Shown here: positions 6,926 to 13,265 of the stretch, one piece after another
Layout: each line of letters opens with the position of its first letter
Numbering within the stretch: the first letter of the stretch is position 1
NCBI GenBank assembly: GCA_900542235.1
Contig: UQNB01000045.1
Coordinates: 1 to 15,682, forward strand
Source: an uncultured Collinsella sp.
GTDB lineage: Bacteria > Actinomycetota > Coriobacteriia > Coriobacteriales > Coriobacteriaceae
DNA length: 15,682 bases
Direction: 5' to 3'
Made by a program: the position numbers and the translations under genes
Notes under the pieces: model-generated
Database searches by the model: none
Told to the model about the DNA's origin: nothing
The model's input: the letters and a program-made list of their open reading frames with translations, nothing else

Positions 6926-8221
6926 ATGCTCGCCTTTTTACAAACTAACACGCCCATCGTGATCTTCAACCAGATTGTCGTCACGCTGCTCACGGTCTGC
7001 TTTCTGTACCAGGTGGTCTTCTTTGTCATCGGCGCTCTCCGTGGCGAGGTCGCGCCTCCCAAGGCCAAAAAACTCCACCGCTATGCCTTCTTCATTGCGG
7101 CGCATAACGAGGAGGCCGTGATCGCCAACCTTGTTCGCTCTATCAAGGACCAGGATTATCCGTCCGAGCTTATCGAGGTCTTCGTGGTCGCCGATGCCTG
7201 CACCGACAACACCGCGCAGCTCGCGCGCGAGGCCGGTGCCATTGTTTACGAGCGCAATGACCTGGCCCGCAAGGGCAAGAGCTGGGTCATGGACTTTGGT
7301 TTCGATCGCATTCTCAACGAGTATCCCGACACGTTTGAGGGCTACTTTATCTTCGATGCCGACAACGTTATCTCCCGCGATTACGTCTCCAAGATGAATG
7401 ATGCCTTTGACCAGGGCTTTCACGTGGTCACGAGCTATCGTAACTCCAAGAACTTCGGCAGCTCTTGGATTTCGTCTGCCAACGCCACCTGGTATCTGCG
7501 TGAGGCCCGCTTCCTCAACAACGCGCGTAATATCTGCAAGACTTCCTGCGCTGTCTCGGGTTCGGGTTACCTCATCTCCGCCAGTGTAATCGAGGGCATG
7601 CACGGCTGGCAGTTCCATACACTGACCGAAGACATCCAGTTCACCACGTTCTGCGCCATTCACGGCATCCGCATCGGTTATGCGCCGGCGGAGTTCTTTG
7701 ACGAGCAGCCCGTGACGTTTAAGGCGTCCTGGAAACAGCGCATGCGTTGGACCAAGGGCTTCTACCAGGTGTTCTTTACCTACGGTAAACATCTGGTCAA
7801 ATCGACGTTTTGCTATCATCGCTTTGCCGCATATGACATGTTTATGACCATCGCTCCGGGCATGTTACTGTCCCTGATCTCCATGCTCGCCAATGCGACC
7901 TTCCTCATCGTGGGCGGGCTTTCGCACGGCTTCTTGGCCACCGAGGTCGAGATGCAGGCTTGTGCCGCCTCGCTCATTATGACTTTCGCCATGATGTACC
8001 AGACCTTCTTTATCCTGGCGCTGCTCACGACCATTTTCGAGTACAAGCACATTCATTGCGCGCAAAAGTGGCGTTTGTTGACTAACCTGTTTACCTTCCC
8101 GATCTTTATGTTCAGCTATATCCCCATCACGGTGGCTGCACTGTTCCTAAAGGTCGACTGGGTCCCGACGCAGCACGCCGTCAACGTTACCCTCGACGAG
8201 GTCATGCAAGGCGCCAAATAA
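6926..8221 (+). CDS. Processive-type family 2 glycosyltransferase, membrane-bound
   Basis: 431 residues. A likely inverting GT2 enzyme that builds a polysaccharide or glycolipid at the cytoplasmic membrane. One N-terminal membrane segment (about 11-38) precedes the GT-A domain. That domain has FIAAHNEE (56-63), VVADACTD (87-94), the metal-binding DAD at 144-146, TED at 234-236 (probable catalytic base region) and QRMRW at 271-275. The last is the QxxRW signature of processive beta-glycan synthases such as cellulose, hyaluronan and poly-GlcNAc synthases. Three or four hydrophobic segments follow (about 300-332, 348-375 and 388-412). The start ATG has GGGAG six bases upstream. The gene is monocistronic, with its own promoter and the strong terminator at 8230-8270. 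Sugar donor and product are unknown; no export, modification or nucleotide-sugar gene is adjacent. Confidence 0.88.
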   Translation: MLAFLQTNTPIVIFNQIVVTLLTVCFLYQVVFFVIGALRGEVAPPKAKKLHRYAFFIAAHNEEAVIANLVRSIKDQDYPSELIEVFVVADACTDNTAQLAREAGAIVYERNDLARKGKSWVMDFGFDRILNEYPDTFEGYFIFDADNVISRDYVSKMNDAFDQGFHVVTSYRNSKNFGSSWISSANATWYLREARFLNNARNICKTSCAVSGSGYLISASVIEGMHGWQFHTLTEDIQFTTFCAIHGIRIGYAPAEFFDEQPVTFKASWKQRMRWTKGFYQVFFTYGKHLVKSTFCYHRFAAYDMFMTIAPGMLLSLISMLANATFLIVGGLSHGFLATEVEMQACAASLIMTFAMMYQTFFILALLTTIFEYKHIHCAQKWRLLTNLFTFPIFMFSYIPITVAALFLKVDWVPTQHAVNVTLDEVMQGAK

Positions 8222-8229
8222 CCACCATC

Positions 8230-8270
8230 AAAACCACCACAAAGGGGGCAGGCGCCTTTGTGGTGGTTTT
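8230..8270. terminator. Strong bidirectional terminator after the glycosyltransferase
   Basis: AAAACCACCACAAAGG (8230-8245) pairs perfectly with 8255-8270 over 16 bp around a nine-base loop, nine bases after the stop codon. The stem is the same as at 589-629; only the loop and the innermost pair differ. Confidence 0.92.
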
Positions 8271-8302
8271 GCTTTTGAGAGGGCTGTCTCGGGAGGTGTC
8301 CT

Positions 8303-8725
8303 GTGGTCTATATCCCATTTTGGATCTGCGTCTTTGCCGGCGCGGCGATTGATGCCCGTGAGCGACGCTTTCCCAATGAGCTTGCCGGCGCGTGTGCGGT
8401 GGCGGCGTTTGCGGGCGTGTGGCTGGATGCGGGCTTGAACACGGCACTTGACCACGCTGGCCTTGCGGTCATCGTGTACCTTTCTCTTGTGCTGACTGAG
8501 TCGCTTTGGCGGCGCCTCCGTCAAGCCACGGGCATCGGCATGGGAGATGCCAAGGCACTCTTCGCGCTTTGCACGCTCGACCCTATGGGCGGCATCGTGG
8601 CATTTGCCGTCGCGCTCCTGGCCCTTGCCCTCTCTTGCCTCTTCACAAAATCGCGCTCCCTGCCTTTGCTGCCGTTTTTGGTGCCGATTTTTGCCATAAT
8701 CGAGGTCGTGGGCTGCACATTGTAA
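8303..8725 (+). CDS. Stand-alone A24 prepilin peptidase-like protein
   Basis: 140 residues, nearly all hydrophobic. A24 enzymes are membrane aspartic proteases that cleave the leader of type IV pilin-like precursors. Both catalytic aspartates are present: Asp17 in AIDARERRFPNE and Asp82 in the GxGD motif GIGMGDAKAL. About five membrane segments fit in this length. There is no N-terminal N-methyltransferase domain, so this resembles the short CpaA/TadV or archaeal type rather than full PilD. The start is GTG at 8303 with GGGAGG (8291-8296) six bases upstream, and no other start fits. It lies just after a terminator and 31 bases before the next gene. No pilin, secretion ATPase or pilus platform gene is in the window, so its substrates must be encoded elsewhere. 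Confidence 0.85.
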   Translation: MVYIPFWICVFAGAAIDARERRFPNELAGACAVAAFAGVWLDAGLNTALDHAGLAVIVYLSLVLTESLWRRLRQATGIGMGDAKALFALCTLDPMGGIVAFAVALLALALSCLFTKSRSLPLLPFLVPIFAIIEVVGCTL

Positions 8726-8756
8726 CCGATTGTGCATCCTTCTTAAGGAGCATGCC

Positions 8757-10004
8757 ATGGCAACTAATCAAGAAACGGCCGTCATTAAGGCGCGCATGGA
8801 CCGTATTCCCTCGGCGTTATCGCCCGAACTTGTCGAGCGCATTGCCGCAGATCGTGCTTCGGGCTATGTCAACCCGTACCGTTGCGACGATGACCAGGTC
8901 ATCCGTCGCGTTGATCGAGCCGCAGACGAGGGCACGCTCATGCGTCCGGCGTTTATGCGCGATACCGAAAAGATTCTTCATCTTCCGGCGTACACTCGCT
9001 ATGCCGGCAAAACACAGGTCTTCAGTTTTCGCAGCAACGACGACCTGTCGCGTCGTGGCCTGCACGTGCAGCTTGTCTCGCGCATCGCACGCGATATCGG
9101 CCGCGCCCTGGGGCTTAACTGCGACCTGATCGAGGCGATTGGCCTGGGCCACGACTTGGGCCACACGCCCTTTGGCCATGCCGGTGAGCGATTTCTCAAC
9201 GATATCTATCACGAGCGCACGGGTCGTTATTTTTTCCATAACGTGCAGTCGGTCCGCGTGCTCGATGCGCTGTATGGCCGCAACGTGTCGCTCCAGACGC
9301 TCGACGGCGTCCTGTGCCATAACGGCGAGTACGAGCAACGTGTTTTTGAGCTTTCGGACATGAGTTCCTTTGACCAGTTCGACCGAACTGTCGAGGATTG
9401 CATTGCCACTGGCTATAGCGCGATTGAGCACCTGCGTCCCATGACGCTCGAGGGCTGCGTGGTTCGCATCTCGGATATCCTTGCCTACGTTGGGCGCGAT
9501 CGCCAAGACGCCATTGCGGCAGGCCTTCTGTCACCTGACGCGTTTGACGATGATCTGGGCGGAGGATACAACAGCTGGATTCTCACGCATGCCTCCATCG
9601 ATATCGTCGAGCACAGCTATGGCAAGCCACGCATCGAGATGAGCGAGGACCTGTTTGAGGAGATCCGCCGAGCCAAGCGCGAGAACTACGAGAAGATCTA
9701 TAGCAAGGGCGGCATTGAAGGCGACTCCGAAGCGGAGCTGCGCGAGGCCTTCGAAAAGCTCTACGACCGTTGCCTGCAGGATATAAACGAGGGTGACGAG
9801 TCCTCCTACATCTTTAAGCACCACATTTCGCGTATTGAGCAGCAGCTTTCCTATTATGGCCGCACCTATGCTTGGCAGGACGCCAAGGATCAAGCGGTGG
9901 TGGATTACATCGCGAGCATGACGGACGGCTATTTCTGCGAGCTGACGAGCAAGCTATTCCCTGGTCTGGAGTTTCCGCACCGCACCTATATTAACGAACG
10001 GTAG
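8757..10004 (+). CDS. HD-domain dNTP triphosphohydrolase (dGTPase-like)
   Basis: 415 residues. The family hydrolyses dNTPs to the nucleoside plus triphosphate and so trims the dNTP pool. HD-domain ligands are visible: His103 (RRGLHVQLV), His132-Asp133 (GLGHDLGHTPFGH) and Asp240 (RISDILAYVGRDRQDA), the last in the Dgt-type context. QVFSFRSNDD at 87-96 matches the segment before the first His in the family. The usual RLTHSLEV around the first His is here RGLHVQLV, so this is a divergent branch and its preferred nucleotide is uncertain. ATG 8757 is chosen because AAGGAG (8745-8750) lies six bases upstream; a longer reading from 8730 lacks such a site. It follows the A24 peptidase gene closely and could share its transcript. 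A small hairpin (9995-10008) spans the stop codon. Confidence 0.85.
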   Translation: MATNQETAVIKARMDRIPSALSPELVERIAADRASGYVNPYRCDDDQVIRRVDRAADEGTLMRPAFMRDTEKILHLPAYTRYAGKTQVFSFRSNDDLSRRGLHVQLVSRIARDIGRALGLNCDLIEAIGLGHDLGHTPFGHAGERFLNDIYHERTGRYFFHNVQSVRVLDALYGRNVSLQTLDGVLCHNGEYEQRVFELSDMSSFDQFDRTVEDCIATGYSAIEHLRPMTLEGCVVRISDILAYVGRDRQDAIAAGLLSPDAFDDDLGGGYNSWILTHASIDIVEHSYGKPRIEMSEDLFEEIRRAKRENYEKIYSKGGIEGDSEAELREAFEKLYDRCLQDINEGDESSYIFKHHISRIEQQLSYYGRTYAWQDAKDQAVVDYIASMTDGYFCELTSKLFPGLEFPHRTYINER

Positions 10005-10025
10005 TTCGTATCCTTTAGGTATACT
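10004..10025 (+). promoter_or_regulatory. Candidate promoter of rarA
   Basis: A good -10, TATACT, is at 10020-10025, preceded by GG. No -35 close to TTGACA lies at the right distance; GTTCG at 10004-10008 is 11 bases upstream of the -10 and recurs in the next promoter at 11446-11476. The predicted start of transcription leaves a leader of only about 30 bases. Confidence 0.5.
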
Positions 10026-10064
10026 GTTGGTCAACAACGATTTTGATTGATGCACGGGATGGCT

Positions 10065-11414
10065 ATGGACGACCTTTTTTCTGCCTCGACGCGCGAGCGC
10101 TCTTTTCAGAATGCCCCGCTTGCGGTGCGTATGCGCCCCAATTCGCTCGACGAGTATGTGGGCCAGAAAAAGGCCGTCGGTAAGGGCTCGTGGCTGCGCG
10201 CCGCGATTGAGCATGACGTGCTGTCGAGCGTGATTCTGTACGGCCCGGCCGGTACGGGCAAGACGACGCTGGCGCATATTATCGCCAACCATACCAAGAG
10301 TGAGTTTGTCGAGGTCAGCGCCGTCACGGGTACCGTGAAGGACCTGCGTCGCGTGATCGACGAGGCAAAGACGCGCCTGAATTCGTATGACCGCCGTACC
10401 ATCTTGTTCATCGACGAGATTCACCGTTTTTCGAAGTCGCAGCAGGATGCGCTTTTGCATGCGGTTGAGAACCGTACCGTCATTATGATTGGCGCCACGA
10501 CCGAGAACCCTTACTTCGAGGTCAACTCCGCACTGTTGTCGCGTGGGCGCGTGGTAGAGCTTGATCACCTGAAGGACGAGGATATCGCCACGCTCATTGA
10601 GCGTGCGCTCGAGGCGCCGCAGGGTTTGGGTGGCAAGTTTTCGGCCGATGAGGATACGGTTAAGACCATCTGCACGCTGGCTGCGGGCGATGCACGCTCG
10701 GCTCTGACGACGCTCGAGCTGGCAAGTGAGATCGCCGTGACGCGCCCTGATACCGAGGGTACGCCTGCACCGACGGCGGGGGAGCGCTATCCCATTACCG
10801 TGGATGACGTAAAGATTGCCAATCCGCGTCGTGGCTTTACCTATGACAAAAACGGCGACATGCACTACGACATCATTAGTGCGTTTATTAAGTCCATGCG
10901 CGGCAGCGACCCCGATGCCACCATCTATTGGCTTGCGCGCATGATCGATGCGGGGGAGGACCCCAAGTTTATCGCCCGACGCATCATGATCCATGCTTCC
11001 GAAGACGTCGGTAACGCCGATCCGCAGGCCCTGCTTATAGCGCACGCTGCGTTTAAATCTGCCGAGGTCATTGGGTATCCCGAGTGTCGTATTAACCTGG
11101 CTCAGGCTGCACTCTATGTGTGCCTGGCGCCCAAGTCCAACGCGTGCGAGGCTTCGATCGATGCGGCGCTGGCCGATATCCATAGCAGTGGCTTGCGTGA
11201 GGTGCCGAGCTATCTGCGCGATCGTCATCGCCCAGGCAGCGATGAATATGGTGTGTACAAGTATCCACATGATTATCCCGAAGGCTGGGTCGATCAGCGC
11301 TATTTGCCCGAGGGGCTGGAGCGCGGCGCGTTCTGGCAGCCTGCGGGCCGCGGTTGGGAAGAGTGGCGTGTGGAGCAAAGCGAACGCGACCGTAGCGGGA
11401 ATGCTCCGAAGTAA
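10065..11414 (+). CDS. rarA: RarA/MgsA replication-associated recombination AAA+ ATPase
   Basis: 449 residues from the chosen start. RarA (MgsA, related to eukaryotic WRNIP1/Mgs1) is a clamp-loader-like AAA+ ATPase acting at stalled replication forks. Walker A is GPAGTGKTT at 60-68, Walker B ILFIDE at 113-118, and sensor 1 sits in GATTENPYFEVN at 143-154 followed by LLSRGRV with the arginine finger region. The C-terminal half has the family tetramerisation segments SEDVGNADPQALLIAHAAF and LAQAALYVCLAPKSNA, and the late DYPEGWVDQRYLP. Start choice is uncertain: in-frame TTG 10047, ATG 10050, ATG 10059 and ATG 10065 are all possible. I prefer 10065 (MDDLFS) for its fit to the family N-terminus and the GGGATGG just upstream. 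It is followed by a separate promoter rather than a clear terminator. Confidence 0.95.
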   Translation: MDDLFSASTRERSFQNAPLAVRMRPNSLDEYVGQKKAVGKGSWLRAAIEHDVLSSVILYGPAGTGKTTLAHIIANHTKSEFVEVSAVTGTVKDLRRVIDEAKTRLNSYDRRTILFIDEIHRFSKSQQDALLHAVENRTVIMIGATTENPYFEVNSALLSRGRVVELDHLKDEDIATLIERALEAPQGLGGKFSADEDTVKTICTLAAGDARSALTTLELASEIAVTRPDTEGTPAPTAGERYPITVDDVKIANPRRGFTYDKNGDMHYDIISAFIKSMRGSDPDATIYWLARMIDAGEDPKFIARRIMIHASEDVGNADPQALLIAHAAFKSAEVIGYPECRINLAQAALYVCLAPKSNACEASIDAALADIHSSGLREVPSYLRDRHRPGSDEYGVYKYPHDYPEGWVDQRYLPEGLERGAFWQPAGRGWEEWRVEQSERDRSGNAPK

Positions 11415-11445
11415 CTGCTGATTATTTTGTCCCAGGATCTCACGC

Positions 11446-11476
11446 TTGGCATGTTCGGTCCCCTTTGGGGTACCAT
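11446..11476 (+). promoter_or_regulatory. Candidate promoter of the coiled-coil/RsbW-like/sigma/AI-2E operon
   Basis: TTGGCA (11446-11451) and TACCAT (11471-11476) are 19 bases apart, a long spacer. The -10 is preceded by GGGG, so GGGTAC at 11468-11473 also resembles the GGGTAT -10 of SigB/SigF-type promoters. The operon could therefore be autoregulated by the sigma factor it encodes, but no clear GTTT -35 sits at the right distance. A quasi-palindrome (GGTCCCC, TTT, GGGGTACC) covers 11458-11474 and could be an operator. Confidence 0.45.
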
Positions 11477-11514
11477 GAACAGCGTCTGTATTTCGATTCC
11501 TTTGGGAGGCTTGT

Positions 11515-12102
11515 ATGAGTCCCATTCAAATCGCCCTGCTGCTGCTTGCTGTTGTCGGCGTGTGGGCCGTCGTTGAGCTTGCACTCACACTGCGTAAGAC
11601 TCGCACCGTCGTTGACTCGCTCGATAAGACCGTGAGCGACCTTAACAATACGCTTGCCGAGGCACAGCCCGTGGTGGCAAAGCTCGATGGCGCTGTCGAT
11701 GAGCTCACCCCCGCGCTGGCACAGGTTGAGCCGCTCCTCAAGTCGAGCAAGACTGCCGTTGATGCTCTGACGTCTAACCTCGTTGAGGTTGAGGCGGTCG
11801 TTCGCGACATCTCCGAGGTCACGGGCAGCGTGGCTGAGGCCAGCAATGCCGTATCGAGCGTAACTGATTCTGCTGCTGGCGCCGTGCAGAAGCTCTTCAA
11901 TAAGGTGAAGGCTCCTGCAGCCGACGCCGATCGCAAGCTTGCCGCTGCCGCCGCCGAGGCCGAGCAGCCCACTGAGCGCGTTCTGATTGGCGACGACGAT
12001 GCCGCTGCTGACGACGATGATGTTCAGAAGCTCGCTGCTAAGCCTGCTCAGTATTACACCTATACGCCTGCCGAGACCTCCGAGGAGTCCTGCGATGAGT
12101 AG
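11515..12102 (+). CDS. Membrane-anchored coiled-coil protein, DUF948-like
   Basis: 195 residues, function unknown. One N-terminal membrane helix (about 5-26, IALLLLAVVGVWAVVELAL) is followed by a long amphipathic segment (about 30-130). Its heptad-like hydrophobics (VVDSLDKTV, LNNTLAEA, LDGAVDELTPALAQVEPLL) predict a coiled coil. The C-terminal third is low-complexity, Ala-rich and acidic (a DDD/DDDD cluster near 160-172). The layout resembles DUF948 proteins; in Bacillus the DUF948 protein YtxG is a SigB-controlled general stress protein, which fits the sigma factor two genes downstream. The start ATG has GGGAGG (11504-11509) five bases upstream. The stop overlaps the next gene by 8 bases, so the two are translationally linked. 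It could sense envelope state or tether the anti-sigma protein; neither is shown by sequence. Confidence 0.8.
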   Translation: MSPIQIALLLLAVVGVWAVVELALTLRKTRTVVDSLDKTVSDLNNTLAEAQPVVAKLDGAVDELTPALAQVEPLLKSSKTAVDALTSNLVEVEAVVRDISEVTGSVAEASNAVSSVTDSAAGAVQKLFNKVKAPAADADRKLAAAAAEAEQPTERVLIGDDDAAADDDDVQKLAAKPAQYYTYTPAETSEESCDE

Positions 12103-12472
12103 CGAAGCAACCTGCCCCATTACGCTGAGCGTTGCCGGTGATCCGCGTCTCGCGCGCTTGGTGCGCATGACGGCCGCCAACGTCGGCGCCCTGTGCTCTA
12201 TGTCCGTCGATCGCATCGAGGACATTCGTATGGCTGCCGAAGAAGCCTTCATCTTTGGCTGCACGGCTGTTGATTCCGACGATATCTCGATCAAATTCGA
12301 TGTCGACGAATCGCATGTGGGCATGACCTTTACCTTTGGCGACCAGGCGACTGTCGATGAGGATGACCAGGCTGCCGTGTATGCCGAGCTCATTTTGGCG
12401 AGTGTGTGCGACTCCTACGAAAAGACTACAGCGCCCCTAACGCTTTCCCTCGACCTCAAGGCGGATATCTAA
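12095..12472 (+). CDS. Small RsbW-like (HATPase-fold) putative anti-sigma protein, apparently degenerate
   Basis: 125 residues. Its size, position before a SigB/SigF-type sigma gene and pattern (PITLSVAGDPRLARLVRMTAA, then IEDIRMAAEEAFIFGC, then ISIKFDVDESHVGMTFTF) match the RsbW/SpoIIAB serine-kinase anti-sigma fold. The key ATP-site residues appear to be missing. The N-box Asn expected four residues after the glutamate (EACTN in RsbW) is Phe54. No DxGxG is seen after the strand at 64-70, and no GxGL-type lid motif precedes the last helix. It may therefore bind the sigma factor without kinase activity. ATG 12095 is chosen because GAGGAG (12082-12087) is seven bases upstream and the reading frame matches the family start. 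A longer reading from 11987 runs inside the previous gene. An ordinary ATP-binding protein of another type is possible. Confidence 0.7.
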   Translation: MSSEATCPITLSVAGDPRLARLVRMTAANVGALCSMSVDRIEDIRMAAEEAFIFGCTAVDSDDISIKFDVDESHVGMTFTFGDQATVDEDDQAAVYAELILASVCDSYEKTTAPLTLSLDLKADI

Positions 12473-12473
12473 T

Positions 12474-13265
12474 ATGACCGAACGCTCCCGGAGCGGCAAG
12501 ACCGCTTGGGACAAGGAGAAAACCCGCGAGCTATTTCGTCGTTATAAGGAGACCGGTGATCCGGATGCCCGCGAGCAGCTCGTCATGTCCCATATGAACC
12601 TGGTAAGGTTTCTTGCCAACAAATTTAAGAACCGCGGCGAGCCGCTCGATGACCTTTTGCAGGTCGGCTATCTTGGGCTGCTTAAAGCGATTGATCGTTT
12701 TGACCCTGAGCGCGGGCTCGAGTTCACGACGTTTGCCACGCCCACCATTCTGGGTGAGATTAAGCGCCACTTCCGCGACAAGGGTTGGAGCGTGCGCGTG
12801 CCACGTCGTCTACAGGAGCTCTCTGCCAAGGTCAACCAGGCCACCGACAAGCTCACCAACGAGCTTCAGCGTTCGCCCAAGGTTGAGGAAATCGCCGATT
12901 ACCTGGGCGTGACCGTCGACGAGGTGCTCGAAGCCATGGAATCGTCCTCGGCCTACACCTCGGTGCCCATCGAGGCCCCCGGTGCGTCCGATTCCGATGA
13001 TGCGCCTTCGATTCTCGATCGCTACGCCGACGACGACAACGAGCTCGACTTTACCGATGACCGCCTGGTAATCGAGGAAGCCATCCGCGATTTCTCGCCT
13101 CGCGAGCGCGAGGTTATTGAGCTGCGCTTCGTAAAGGGCATGACCCAGATCGAGATTGCCAAGAAGCTGGGCATCTCGCAGGTGCAGGTTTCCCGTCTGC
13201 TGCGTCGCACGCTTAAGAAGATTCAAGATAAGATTGACCCCGACGGAGTGATGATTCGTTCATGA
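12474..13265 (+). CDS. RNA polymerase sigma factor, SigB/SigF/SigG group
   Basis: 263 residues, typical of group 3 sigma-70 factors for general stress or sporulation-type regulons. Region 2 covers about 33-103, with VMSHMNLVRFLANKF, DDLLQVGYLGLLKAIDRFDPERG and FTTFATPTILGEIKRHFRDKG; the latter two are hallmarks of the SigB/F/G group. Region 3 covers about 104-165. Region 4 carries the promoter-binding helix-turn-helix GMTQIEIAKKLGISQVQVSRL at 222-242. An acidic linker rich in Asp (173-196) joins regions 3 and 4. The start is one base after the previous stop, and the stop overlaps the next ATG (ATGA), so all four genes form one operon. The RsbW-like protein just upstream is the expected regulator. 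Coriobacteriia do not sporulate as far as known, so a stress role is more likely than a spore role. Confidence 0.93.
   Translation: MTERSRSGKTAWDKEKTRELFRRYKETGDPDAREQLVMSHMNLVRFLANKFKNRGEPLDDLLQVGYLGLLKAIDRFDPERGLEFTTFATPTILGEIKRHFRDKGWSVRVPRRLQELSAKVNQATDKLTNELQRSPKVEEIADYLGVTVDEVLEAMESSSAYTSVPIEAPGASDSDDAPSILDRYADDDNELDFTDDRLVIEEAIRDFSPREREVIELRFVKGMTQIEIAKKLGISQVQVSRLLRRTLKKIQDKIDPDGVMIRS

Noticed and set aside
9954..11525. 523-codon open frame antisense to rarA
   Set aside because: It is a shadow of a highly conserved gene, with Arg/His-rich composition and no family features.
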